Assembly (NCBI RefSeq): GCF_014705715.1
Contig: NZ_JACXLC010000001.1
Coordinates: 2,784,429-2,848,428 of the forward strand
Source: Erythrobacter rubeus
GTDB lineage: Bacteria > Pseudomonadota > Alphaproteobacteria > Sphingomonadales > Sphingomonadaceae
DNA: 64,000 nucleotides
Direction: 5' to 3'
Part shown: one piece after another, positions 1 to 7,757 of the stretch
How the letters are laid out: the number at the start of each line of letters is the position of its first letter
Position numbering within the stretch: the stretch's first letter is position 1
Translations under genes and position numbers: made by a program
Notes under the pieces: model-generated
What the model was told of the DNA's origin: nothing
Databases searched by the model: none
The model's input: only the letters and a program-made list of their open reading frames with translations

Positions 1-339
1 GCCGCCCAGCATTTCGTGCCACTCCGGCCAATCCGCCCATCCGGCGAGCGCGTGGTGCATCGCGACTGCGCCCCGACCGGCCTTGAAGCGATCGACTATG
101 GCGCGGCGATACGCCTCCGATGGCGGGCGCGAAGTGACCCAGTTATCGGCGAAAGTGTATCCGCCCATATCGTAGAACAGCACCGCATCGGCATCCTGCG
201 CCTGGCCGCCTGCCACCGCCTGCTCGGCCTCTGGATGCATGAGGTGGGTAACATTCCAGTCGCCCAGACTTGCCAGCAATTGCGCGAAGGGTTCGCGCTC
301 ATAGGGGTGGCCACCGGACAGGACGAGCAGGTCGCGCAC
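1..339 (-). CDS. ThuA-like domain protein, 3' part outside the window
   Basis: The first 113 codons of a minus-strand gene that runs off the left edge. The translation begins VRDLLVLSGGHPYEREPF and contains FYDMGGYTF and AVAMHHALAGW, which match ThuA/trehalose-utilisation-type proteins with a class I glutamine-amidotransferase-like fold; the family's activity is mostly unproven. The GTG at 339 is the only plausible start, because an in-frame stop lies at 357-355 and no other start codon intervenes. The start lies 5 bases beyond the stop of the upstream MDR reductase, so the two are probably translated together. The C-terminal half cannot be seen. Confidence 0.75.
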   Translation of the reverse strand, partial: MRDLLVLSGGHPYEREPFAQLLASLGDWNVTHLMHPEAEQAVAGGQAQDADAVLFYDMGGYTFADNWVTSRPPSEAYRRAIVDRFKAGRGAVAMHHALAGWADWPEWHEMLGG

Positions 340-343
340 AGCC

Positions 344-1354
344 TCAGGCGATCTTCAGGATCATCTTGCCTTGGTTCGATCCCGCGAACAGCCGCATGAA
401 GCTGTCATAGGCGTTTTCGAGACCTTCATCGATGTGCTCTTCGCTGTAGAGCTTTCCGGCGGCGGCCCACTCGCCCATTTTGGCAGCACCTTCGCCGAAC
501 CGCTCGACATAGTCGGACACGAGCAGCCCTCTGATCGAAGCTCGATTGACGATCAGGCGCCACAGATTGCGCGCACCGCGCGGCTCGGTGTTGTATTCGC
601 TGATGAGGCCGCACAGCCCGACGCGGGCATAGAGGTTGAGGTTCATCAGCCCCGCATCGAGGATTTCGCCGCCGACATTTTCGAAGATGACATCGACCCC
701 GTCTGGTGCCGCCTCGGCTATGGCCTTGGTCAGCGCGGTTTCGTCCTTGCCTTTGTAATCGATCGCGGCATCGAAGCCGTATTTCTCTGTCAGCTTCGCG
801 CACTTGTCCGGGCCGCCTGCGATGCCGACGGCGCGGCATCCTTTGATCTTCGCCAATTGCCCGACGAGCGAACCCACCGCTCCCGCAGCGCCGGATACAA
901 GCACGGTTTCGCCTTCCTTCGGCTCGCACACTTCGAGAAAGCCGAAATAGGCGGTCATGCCGACGGCGCCGAAGATCGAGAGGTAATTGGTGACGTTGGG
1001 CACCAGGTCTGGATCGATAGGCTGGGTAAAGCCGCCAGCGACGCCGATGGAATAGTCTTCCAGCGCATTGAGGCCCATGACCCACTGGCCTTTGTCAAAC
1101 CCCTCTGCGCGGCTTTCCTCGACCACGCCGATCGTGCTGGCGCGAACCGGATCGCCGAGCGGGATCGGCGGCATGTAATTCCCGCTTGGATCCATCCAGC
1201 CGCGCATCGCCGGATCAAGCGACGCATAGTGATTGCGAATGAGGAATTGCCCTTCCGCCAGCTCCTGGGCCGGCTCGGTGACCAATTCAAAATCGTCGCG
1301 GACAGGCTCGCCATCGGGGCGACGCTGAAGGAGGAAGCGCCGATTATTGGGCAT
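344..1354 (-). CDS. MDR-family NADP-dependent oxidoreductase
   Basis: A 336-residue zinc-independent medium-chain dehydrogenase/reductase of the leukotriene B4 dehydrogenase / curcumin reductase type. Members reduce the double bond of alpha,beta-unsaturated carbonyls with NADPH. The N-terminal segment LDPAMRGWMD, the nucleotide-binding loop VLVSGAAGAVGSLVGQLAK near residue 150, and ENVGGEILD are all family landmarks. No structural or catalytic zinc ligands are visible, as expected. It lies 30 bases downstream of the molybdopterin oxidoreductase on the same strand and 4 bases before the ThuA-like gene, so these are probably one operon. It is one of three paralogues in this region (others at 3643 and 15451). 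The substrate is unknown. Confidence 0.93.
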   Translation of the reverse strand: MPNNRRFLLQRRPDGEPVRDDFELVTEPAQELAEGQFLIRNHYASLDPAMRGWMDPSGNYMPPIPLGDPVRASTIGVVEESRAEGFDKGQWVMGLNALEDYSIGVAGGFTQPIDPDLVPNVTNYLSIFGAVGMTAYFGFLEVCEPKEGETVLVSGAAGAVGSLVGQLAKIKGCRAVGIAGGPDKCAKLTEKYGFDAAIDYKGKDETALTKAIAEAAPDGVDVIFENVGGEILDAGLMNLNLYARVGLCGLISEYNTEPRGARNLWRLIVNRASIRGLLVSDYVERFGEGAAKMGEWAAAGKLYSEEHIDEGLENAYDSFMRLFAGSNQGKMILKIA

Positions 1355-1384
1355 GGAAATTCCTTTGTTGTTCGGGTTTTGAAT

Positions 1385-3523
1385 TCAGGCCGCGACCAGT
1401 TTGACAGGTATCGCGCTTTGCAGGCTTTGGCCGGTGATCGGATCGTAATCGACCACTTCGCTGGTAAGGCGATTGGTTGACGAGCCGCGTTCCCGCACGT
1501 CTTCTTTCGAAGCATCGGCGTCGCCATAGGCATGTGCCATCGAAACGAGGCCGCGGCGAACCTTGTCGCTCGCCTTGACGACGCCGTGAATGGTCGCATG
1601 CGGGCTGCTGATTTCGACGATGCCCCCCTCTTCAAGCCCCAGATCGACGATGTCGTCAGGATGGATATAGGCGGGGTTGGTGGTCGTCTTTTCCTGAAGC
1701 TTCTTGAGCGGATGACCGATCGAGTTGAACCGCGTTTTCGACCGGCGGCTGATGAGCTTGAAGTCGAAGCCTTCTCGCTGGGCCGGATTGTCGGCGTAAC
1801 GCAGGATTTCCCGCGGCATGTCGCCCACGGCAAGATCGAAGCGGTGGAATTCGCTTTCCTCCAGCGGTTCGACGTCGGGATGCTTGTCCGAATAGACCAC
1901 CGCTGCACCGCCATTTGCCTGGGCATCCTTGCGAACCTGGCTCGGCGGGACGAGGCAGCCGGCGACCATCAGGTCGAGGAATTCCTCCTTGGTCGGCTTT
2001 CGGTCCATCGGCAGCGGCCCACCTGCAAGCTGCATCGTGATCCCAAGATGCTTGGCGAGCGTCCAGAACATCTCGTATTCGTCGATCACATCGCCCGGCG
2101 GGGTCGCGACCGCTTCGACATAGCGGGCATACGGTTCCTCGTGCCACCATTCGGAGAGGTTGGTGATGTCCTCGCGTTCGAGGCATTGCGAAGGCGCGAG
2201 CACGACATCGGCGCGCTTGGCGCTCGCGCTCATCCACGGGTCGATCTGGACGAACAGTTCAAGGTCATCGAGCGCGCGGACCATCTTCGCCTGATCGGGA
2301 AAGCCGACGACCGGATTGCCGCCGACCGAAATGAAAGCGCGCACCTGTCCTTCGCCGGGCGTAAGAATTTCATCGGCGAGCACGTTGCACGGCATTTCCC
2401 AGCCGAGATGGCCGAGATCGCGGAAGCGCGACTTGGGCATACCTTCGGCGCCGAACATCGGCATGGGCGGCGCAACCTGCGCGCGGCGCGGGCCCTGCGG
2501 GGTGGTGAAGACGCCGGGGATCGCGGCTTTCTCACCTTCCTGCTTGAAACGGGCGCAGATCGTATTCAGGCATGTCACCAGATATTCGGTGAGCGTTCCG
2601 TTACCCGCCATTTCCGGTCCGGTCCCGGTGACCGCGCAGCCTTTGGAGCCGCCCGCGAACATCCGCGCCGCAGCGACAAGCTTGTCCTTATCAACTCCCG
2701 CGCGCTCCGCTGCGATCTCCGGCGTCATCACTTTTACCGCGGCGGCCAGTTCATCGAAGCCATCGACATGGGCAGAGACGAAATTGCGATCGTACAGGCC
2801 CTCTTCGATGATCACGTTGAGCATACCTGCGAGCAAGGCAGGGTCCTCGCCCGGCTTTACCGGCAAGTACAGATCGGCGAGCCGGGCAACATCGCTTTCG
2901 CGCGGATCGGCGACGATCAGCTTCATCCCCTCGGCCTGACGGTCCCTGATGCGGCGCGACGGGCTGAACGGCGGGACACCGCCCACAGGCGCATAATGCG
3001 AGACGATCGGATTGTTGCCGATGAACATTGCGACATCGCTTTCCGAGAACGTGTTCGGTCCTCCCATCCATTTGCCGTAGCGCATTGTGGTGAAGACCTT
3101 GGCCGGCTGGTCGAGCGTGACCGAAGTGTAGAAATTGCGCGTACCCACTGCCTGCGCGAAGCTGAGCGAGGCGGCCATGGCGGCGCTGTTCTGGAAACCT
3201 CCCGATCCCATGAACACCGCGACCGAATGCGGGCCGTGTTCATCGATGATCCGGCGCAATTCGCTCGCGACATGCTCCAGCGCCTGCGGCATCGGCGTTT
3301 CCTGAAACTCGCCGTTCTCATCGCGTACGAGGCTGTGATGCAGGCGGTGCTCGGCATTGTGCGAATCCGGCAATTCGCGGCCTTTCATGCAGGTGTAGCC
3401 ATGATAGGCCGGGTCCGCGGGATCGCCCCTGACGGCGAGAACCTTCCCGTCTTCAACATCGACCTCCATCGCGCAATTCGCATGGCAGAACCGGCAAAAC
3501 GTCTTGTGAGTCTGGGCACCCAT
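1385..3523 (-). CDS. molybdopterin-dependent oxidoreductase (DMSO reductase family)
   Basis: A 712-residue cytoplasmic bis-MGD enzyme. Cys10, Cys13, Cys17 and Cys45 form a typical N-terminal [4Fe-4S] site, and the C-terminal part looks like the dinucleotide-binding domain. I chose the ATG at 3523 because AAGGAGA sits 6 bases upstream and the protein then starts directly before the cluster motif; an in-frame start at 3613 has no such support. No Tat signal is visible. By eye, the usual Cys, SeCys or Ser metal-ligand position aligns with Asp138 (in TSVTLDQPAK), which would give an Asp ligand as in nitrate reductases; this is inference. No electron-transfer subunit is encoded nearby. A mobA-like gene lies about 1.1 kb away. 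The substrate is unknown. Confidence 0.92.
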   Translation of the reverse strand: MGAQTHKTFCRFCHANCAMEVDVEDGKVLAVRGDPADPAYHGYTCMKGRELPDSHNAEHRLHHSLVRDENGEFQETPMPQALEHVASELRRIIDEHGPHSVAVFMGSGGFQNSAAMAASLSFAQAVGTRNFYTSVTLDQPAKVFTTMRYGKWMGGPNTFSESDVAMFIGNNPIVSHYAPVGGVPPFSPSRRIRDRQAEGMKLIVADPRESDVARLADLYLPVKPGEDPALLAGMLNVIIEEGLYDRNFVSAHVDGFDELAAAVKVMTPEIAAERAGVDKDKLVAAARMFAGGSKGCAVTGTGPEMAGNGTLTEYLVTCLNTICARFKQEGEKAAIPGVFTTPQGPRRAQVAPPMPMFGAEGMPKSRFRDLGHLGWEMPCNVLADEILTPGEGQVRAFISVGGNPVVGFPDQAKMVRALDDLELFVQIDPWMSASAKRADVVLAPSQCLEREDITNLSEWWHEEPYARYVEAVATPPGDVIDEYEMFWTLAKHLGITMQLAGGPLPMDRKPTKEEFLDLMVAGCLVPPSQVRKDAQANGGAAVVYSDKHPDVEPLEESEFHRFDLAVGDMPREILRYADNPAQREGFDFKLISRRSKTRFNSIGHPLKKLQEKTTTNPAYIHPDDIVDLGLEEGGIVEISSPHATIHGVVKASDKVRRGLVSMAHAYGDADASKEDVRERGSSTNRLTSEVVDYDPITGQSLQSAIPVKLVAA

Positions 3524-3642
3524 CGCAAGTCTCCTTGGCCGGTAAACTACCATACCGGGGGCGTGCAGCGACTGACACTTTTGTCCGTGGAGCGCGGGGG
3601 CTGCGGGCCGCATTAGGGCGGGGCACTATCAGGAGAGCTCCC
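3524..3642. promoter_or_regulatory. divergent promoter region of molybdopterin oxidoreductase and MDR reductase
   Basis: The 119-base spacer separates divergent genes, and each has a clear ribosome binding site at its end (AAGGAGA on the minus side, AGGAGAG on the plus side). It contains GACACTTTTGTCCGTGG at 3574-3590, close to a sequence found in the next divergent spacer at 5983. I could not identify convincing -35/-10 pairs. Confidence 0.45.
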
Positions 3643-4644
3643 ATGACCACGACCACGCGCCAATGGCTTCTCAACGGACATCCACGGGGCAGGGGCATCG
3701 AGGACGGCGATTTCAAGCTGGTCGAGACGCAGCTTCCCGCGCCGGGCGAGGGCGAAATGGTGCTGAAGACGCATTATCTCGGCTTCGATCCCGCGCAAAA
3801 GGGCTGGATGGAGAACATCGCCGATTACGTTGCGCCGATGAGCATCGGCGATGTCATGCGGGGCAGCGGCATCTGCGAAGTCGTTGAAAGCAATGGCGGC
3901 AAATTCGCCGTCGGTGATCTCGTTTTTGGAACGACCGGCTGGACCGAATATCTCGTTCACAATGGTGAAGGGCTGACCAAGGTCGACACCGCGCTTTCGC
4001 CTACTGCCGTCCTCTCGGTGCTCGGGACCACCGGCCTCACCGCCTATTGCGGGCTGTTCAAGATCGGAAAGCCGGTCGCGGGCGACACGGTCCTGGTGTC
4101 GGGCGCCGCCGGGGCGACGGGCAGCGTCGTCGGGCAGCTTGCCAAGATTGCCGGATGTCGCGCGGTCGGGATCGCAGGCGGCCGGGAGAAATGCGAGTGG
4201 CTGGTGAAGGAAGCGGGCTACGACGCGGCGATCGATTACAAGGCGGACGATGTCAAAGGCCAGATCAAGGAGCACTGTCCGCGCGGGGTCGATGTGATTT
4301 ACGACAATGTGGGCGGGACCATTCTGGATGACATGCTCGCCAATATCGCGACCGGTGCGCGCGTCGTGATCTGCGGCGGCATCAGCCGCTACGAATCCGG
4401 CGGACTGCCGACCGGGCCGGGCAATTACTTCAACCTGATCTTCCGCCGCGCCAGCATGGCCGGTTTTATCGTCCTCGATTGGGCAAGCGAATTCCCCGCC
4501 ATCCGCAAACGCCTCGAAGGATTCGTGAAGGATGGCCGCCTCAAATACCAAGAGGATATTCAGCAGGGCTTCGAGAACGCGCCCGAGACGCTGCAGCGCC
4601 TGTTTGTCGGCAAAAACCGCGGCAAGCAGATGCTGAAGCTCTAA
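3643..4644 (+). CDS. MDR-family NADP-dependent oxidoreductase (second paralogue)
   Basis: A 333-residue protein of the same zinc-independent reductase group as the gene at 344. It shows LGFDPAQKGWMENIADY near the N-terminus, the cofactor loop VLVSGAAGATGSVVGQLAK, and YDNVGGTILDDML. The ATG at 3643 is preceded by AGGAGAG, so the longer open frame from 3535 is not used. It probably reduces an enoyl-type substrate with NADPH. It is transcribed away from the molybdopterin oxidoreductase and ends a few bases before the stop of the convergent mobA-like gene, overlapping it slightly. Confidence 0.93.
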   Translation: MTTTTRQWLLNGHPRGRGIEDGDFKLVETQLPAPGEGEMVLKTHYLGFDPAQKGWMENIADYVAPMSIGDVMRGSGICEVVESNGGKFAVGDLVFGTTGWTEYLVHNGEGLTKVDTALSPTAVLSVLGTTGLTAYCGLFKIGKPVAGDTVLVSGAAGATGSVVGQLAKIAGCRAVGIAGGREKCEWLVKEAGYDAAIDYKADDVKGQIKEHCPRGVDVIYDNVGGTILDDMLANIATGARVVICGGISRYESGGLPTGPGNYFNLIFRRASMAGFIVLDWASEFPAIRKRLEGFVKDGRLKYQEDIQQGFENAPETLQRLFVGKNRGKQMLKL

Positions 4645-5165
4645 CCGGGCAAATCGTCCGGCCTGTTCACATTGAGCAGCGGCGGGGCGAGCGTGATCTG
4701 GCGCGCCGACACATGATCGGCAAAGCCGTAAAGCGCGCGGCCACCTTTTGCGAGGAAGGCCTCGAGCGCGCCCGAAAGCGAAACTGGCCAAAGCCCGACC
4801 ACAGGCTGGCTCTGAGCGATAGCAGCGCCTTCGCCAGCGAGCGCCTCAACCAGGTTGTTCGGCAGATTGGGCACATCGACACCGGCGCTCAGCACGTGGT
4901 CGAACCCTCGAGATTGCGCATGATGCAGCGCTGCGTTGAGCCCGCCGAGCGGCCCGAGCTCGGCCTCGGGCCTGTCAGCTAGGCAGTCGAAACCCAGCTC
5001 TTCGCGCCCGCATACGGTTACTGCACCGCACTGTGCGCCAAGGCTCTCCGCGACGTGGTCGATCAGCCGCCTGCCTTGGTAGAGGGCATGCGCCTTGTCG
5101 CTGCCAAATCGCTGCGCCCGTCCTCCGGCTAGGATCGCGCCAAGAATCGCTTTCCGGTTCGTCAG
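4641..5165 (-). CDS. mobA: molybdenum cofactor guanylyltransferase-like protein (MobA), non-standard start
   Basis: About 174 residues. The N-terminus reads ILGAILAGGRAQRFGSDKA, the nucleotide-binding signature of MobA, and ELGPLGGLNAAL and VLSAGVDVPNLP follow in the right order. MobA attaches GMP to molybdopterin to make MGD, the cofactor needed by the nearby molybdopterin oxidoreductase. No ATG, GTG or TTG precedes the conserved N-terminus in frame. The best candidate is CTG at 5165, overlapping the stop of the ABM gene and preceded by GAGG, which would imply translational coupling. The canonical VSAPCDTPF-type motif is altered here to VLSAGVDVP, so activity is uncertain. A sequencing error at the start is an alternative. 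Confidence 0.72.
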   Translation of the reverse strand: MTNRKAILGAILAGGRAQRFGSDKAHALYQGRRLIDHVAESLGAQCGAVTVCGREELGFDCLADRPEAELGPLGGLNAALHHAQSRGFDHVLSAGVDVPNLPNNLVEALAGEGAAIAQSQPVVGLWPVSLSGALEAFLAKGGRALYGFADHVSARQITLAPPLLNVNRPDDLPG

Positions 5166-5503
5166 TCGAACGCCTCGGTCGCTTGCCCTTCGGCGTTGTA
5201 AACCGGCCCTTCTGCGTTCACGCGGTACTTCTTGCTGGCCGCGCCGATCAAGCCGAACGTTCCGATGTGGTCACGCATTCCGGCATAGGCGCTGTTGGCA
5301 AAATGGTTCGCCAGTGCCTCTTCGCTTTCCCATTCCTCGAACACGTTGACGCGTCCGGGGTTCTGGCCGCATGCGCTCCAGTCATAGGCGATGCATCCAT
5401 CCTGCGCGAGCGCCGCTTCGATATGGGGCTTTGCACTCGCCAGCGCCTCGGCGCGTTGTTCCGGGTCGAGATCGATCTGCGCGGCAATCACAATCTTTGC
5501 CAT
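5162..5503 (-). CDS. antibiotic biosynthesis monooxygenase (ABM) domain protein
   Basis: A 113-residue protein starting MAKIVIAAQIDLDPEQRAE with a single ferredoxin-like ABM/YgiN-type domain; VNVFEEWESEEALANHF is typical of the family. Members include cofactor-free quinol or anthrone monooxygenases and many proteins of unknown role. The start at 5503 shares its A with the stop of the upstream SnoaL gene (TGATG), indicating coupled translation. The longer open frame to 6010 is non-coding upstream of this point. Confidence 0.85.
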   Translation of the reverse strand: MAKIVIAAQIDLDPEQRAEALASAKPHIEAALAQDGCIAYDWSACGQNPGRVNVFEEWESEEALANHFANSAYAGMRDHIGTFGLIGAASKKYRVNAEGPVYNAEGQATEAFD

Positions 5504-5922
5504 CAGGCTGGCTCCTCTGCAGGGTTGTATTCGGCGACGATCTGGAAGGCGCGTTTGGTGTAGACCCACTGGCCACCGCGTTTTTCGAGCTCGTCGGTGT
5601 AAAGCCCGCCGATCATCCGGGTGGAGCCGTCCTTGCCTTTCAGCACTTCCTGCGTTTGGACCCGCGATGTCGCGGTGTCGCCATTCACCTCGATCGATGC
5701 AGGAACGCAGCTGAAGCTGACAGCATCGAAATTGCTCATCGCACCGAGCCAAGTTTCGACAATCGCTTCGCGCCCTTTCAAGGTCATGCCCATGAAGTCC
5801 CAGTCGGCATCGTCTGCCCAGACCGATCCCCATGTTTCCGCATCGAAGCGAACGACACCGTCGCCGTAAACCTCGTGCAATTCGCGGATCGCGAGGCGAT
5901 CCTCCATCGGACCTGTGAACAT
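5503..5922 (-). CDS. SnoaL-like / NTF2-fold protein
   Basis: A 139-residue protein of the SnoaL/NTF2-like superfamily, beginning MFTGPMEDRLAIREL. It shows the usual N-terminal helix, a W-A-D-D-A-D-W segment, and a C-terminal strand containing KRGGQWVYTKRAFQIV. The fold hosts cyclases, dehydratases and isomerases such as scytalone dehydratase and ketosteroid isomerase. The start is set by AGGAGAA 7 bases upstream. It is the first gene of a three-gene minus-strand unit with the ABM protein and the mobA-like gene. It is one of four SnoaL-like proteins in this region. Confidence 0.87.
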   Translation of the reverse strand: MFTGPMEDRLAIRELHEVYGDGVVRFDAETWGSVWADDADWDFMGMTLKGREAIVETWLGAMSNFDAVSFSCVPASIEVNGDTATSRVQTQEVLKGKDGSTRMIGGLYTDELEKRGGQWVYTKRAFQIVAEYNPAEEPA

Positions 5923-5982
5923 GCGCGCTTCTCCTGTGAGCCTCGATAATCCTTTGCCGCTGCAATCCACCCGGCGACAATG

Positions 5983-6025
5983 GACACTTTTGGGAAGGGT
6001 GGAGGTCCATGACCTTGCGTAAGGT
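5983..6025. promoter_or_regulatory. candidate operator sequences in divergent spacer
   Basis: The spacer between the SnoaL gene (minus) and the SDR (plus) holds GACACTTTTGGGAAGGGTGG at 5983-6002, similar on one strand or the other to sequences at 3574, 7711 and 11693. It also holds the inverted repeat ACCTT-GCGT-AAGGT at 6012-6025. The core CTTGCGTAAG recurs with one change as CTTACGTAAG at 21939. A regulator-binding role is inference. Confidence 0.35.
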
Positions 6026-6055
6026 GACATCGCGAAATCACCGGGAGGACAGGAT

Positions 6056-6868
6056 ATGGGCCAGCTTGAAGGCAAGACAGCAGTGGTGCTGGGCGCCGCA
6101 TCGAAGGATAATATCGGGCAGACCATTGCGCGATTGTTCGCTGCCGAAGGCGCCACCGTATTGGTCGCTGGGCGTCACGAAGGCCCGCTTTCCCAGCTCG
6201 CCGAGGAGATCGGCGGGCATTACGGGCTGTGCGATATCACCGACCACGGGCAGGTCCATCAGCTTGCCGCGAAGGCGGTGAACGACATGGTCCGCGTCGA
6301 CGCAGCCATAAACTGCACAGGCTGGGCGTTACTCGCCAACCTGCTCGAAACAACCGAGGAGGATCTCGACAAGATCACCGACCTTCACTTCAAAGGCACG
6401 CACCATTTCCTGCAGGCCTTCGTCAAAGTCATGAGCGAGCAGGAGCCGACTGGTGGTTCGCTGATCACGCTGTCGTCCGCCACGACCAAGGCGCTGATCA
6501 ACAATCACGCCGCTTATATCGGGACCAAGCGCGGGACCGAGGCGTTGATCGAGTGTGTCGCGAATGATTTTGGACATTTCGGGATCAAGGCGAACACGGT
6601 CTCACCTGCTTTCACCGAGAGCCCGATGACTGCCGACAGCTTTCATGTGCCGGGGCTGGTCGATGCGTTTCTTTCGAAATATCCGCTTGGGCGCCTAAAC
6701 ACCGCTGATGACGTGGCGCAGGCCTGTGCATGGCTGTGCAGCGACAAGGCGTTTCTGACCGGCCAACACATCCAGCCCAATGGCGGCCTGACCCTGCGCG
6801 GCAATCCGCAGGCCAAGGATATCGAGGCTTCGGTCGGCGCCGCGATGGCGAAGCAGAACGAAGGCTGA
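6056..6868 (+). CDS. SDR-family oxidoreductase (divergent cofactor motif)
   Basis: A 270-residue short-chain dehydrogenase/reductase. The cofactor loop is GAASKDNIGQTIA rather than the classical TGxxxGxG, a spacing reminiscent of enoyl-ACP-reductase-type (divergent) SDRs. The NNAG motif is NCTG. The active-site Tyr and Lys are present as YIGTKRG, with LSSATTK before them supplying serine. A good ribosome binding site (GGGAGGAC) precedes the ATG. It is transcribed divergently from the SnoaL/ABM/mobA unit and converges on the next SDR. The substrate is unknown. Confidence 0.9.
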   Translation: MGQLEGKTAVVLGAASKDNIGQTIARLFAAEGATVLVAGRHEGPLSQLAEEIGGHYGLCDITDHGQVHQLAAKAVNDMVRVDAAINCTGWALLANLLETTEEDLDKITDLHFKGTHHFLQAFVKVMSEQEPTGGSLITLSSATTKALINNHAAYIGTKRGTEALIECVANDFGHFGIKANTVSPAFTESPMTADSFHVPGLVDAFLSKYPLGRLNTADDVAQACAWLCSDKAFLTGQHIQPNGGLTLRGNPQAKDIEASVGAAMAKQNEG

Positions 6869-6874
6869 AGCCGA

Positions 6875-7663
6875 TCAGAACTGAGCGGTTCCGCCATCGA
6901 CGCTGATCATCGCGCCGGTAATCCCTGCGCCTTCCTTGCTGGCGAGCAGCACGGCGACGGCGGCGATCTCCTCGACGGTGTTCGGACGCTTGATCGCGGA
7001 TTCCTGGGCGAACATCGTGATCATTTCGTCGAATTCCATGCCCATCGCCTTGGCAGTGGCGGGCCCGTTATTCTTGATGATATCGGTAACGACGAGGCCG
7101 GGGCAGATCGCGTTCACCGTGACACCGGCTTCACCAACCTCGCGCGCGAGCGATTTGGTCATGCCGTTCACAGCGTGCTTCGCGGCGGTGTAGGCGGTGA
7201 AGACAGGCTTGCCGTGCTTGCACTCCATCGATGACATATTGATGATGCGCCCGCCGCCCTTTTCCAGCATCGGCTTTAGGGCGCGGCGAGTGGCCCAGAA
7301 GGTGGAATAGACGTTCCACTTCATCGCTTCGTCGAAGGCCTCGTCCGATAGGTTCACCATCGGTTGCAGATCGCCCGCGCCGCCCGCATTGTTGACGAGG
7401 ATGTCGAGCGCGCCGAAATGATCGTTCGCCTTGTCGATAAAGCCTTCGACATCGGACTGGTTCATGACATCGCCGGAGACGAAGATTGCGCGGTCCTCAC
7501 CGGGATATTTCGCGCCAAGTTCCTCGATGACCTTCGCACCCTTGTCAGGGTTGCGGGCGAACAGCGCGACCTTGGCGCCTTCGGCTAGGAACGCTTCGGC
7601 AATCCCGCGCCCCAATCCCGCCGTGCCGCCCGTTATCGCTGCCACTTTGCCTTCGAGTTTCAT
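6875..7663 (-). CDS. SDR-family NAD(P)-dependent oxidoreductase
   Basis: A 262-residue classical SDR: cofactor motif TGGTAGLGRGIA at about residue 12, NNAGGAG, catalytic Ser in MSSMECKHG, and YTAAK. The terminal part GAMISVDGGTAQF is typical of the fold. The start at 7663 (MKLEGKVAAITGG) follows GGGAGAG; the longer frame to 7927 has no such support. It probably oxidises a secondary alcohol or reduces a ketone in the local pathway. It is divergent from the KstD-like flavoprotein, with a 94-base spacer. Confidence 0.92.
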   Translation of the reverse strand: MKLEGKVAAITGGTAGLGRGIAEAFLAEGAKVALFARNPDKGAKVIEELGAKYPGEDRAIFVSGDVMNQSDVEGFIDKANDHFGALDILVNNAGGAGDLQPMVNLSDEAFDEAMKWNVYSTFWATRRALKPMLEKGGGRIINMSSMECKHGKPVFTAYTAAKHAVNGMTKSLAREVGEAGVTVNAICPGLVVTDIIKNNGPATAKAMGMEFDEMITMFAQESAIKRPNTVEEIAAVAVLLASKEGAGITGAMISVDGGTAQF

Positions 7664-7710
7664 CGCTTCTCTCCCTTTTTGAGCTGCGTAGCGGGTGGAA
7701 GCCGCCCGCG

Positions 7711-7729
7711 CACCTTGCCAAAATGAGGG
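7711..7729. promoter_or_regulatory. candidate shared intergenic motif
   Basis: CACCTTGCCAAAATGAGGG lies in the divergent spacer between the SDR and the flavoprotein gene. It resembles the reverse complement of the 5983 element and the sequences at 11693 and 21809. Its position 29 bases before the flavoprotein start fits a promoter or operator, but no such function is shown. Confidence 0.3.
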
Positions 7730-7757
7730 ATTGCCGGGGCCGGGCCTGCGCGCCTCT

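Noticed and set aside
371-1480. Plus-strand open frame of 369 codons opposite the first MDR reductase
   Set aside because: No family motif and no ribosome binding site; the opposite strand clearly encodes the reductase.
1532-3616. Long plus-strand open frame opposite the molybdopterin oxidoreductase gene
   Set aside because: Arg/His-rich low-complexity translation without motifs; the minus strand has an [4Fe-4S] motif and a ribosome binding site. It is an antisense shadow typical of GC-rich genes.
5162-6010. 282-codon frame extending the ABM protein upstream
   Set aside because: The N-terminal 169 codons are antisense/out-of-frame shadow of the SnoaL gene; the family-like start is at 5503.
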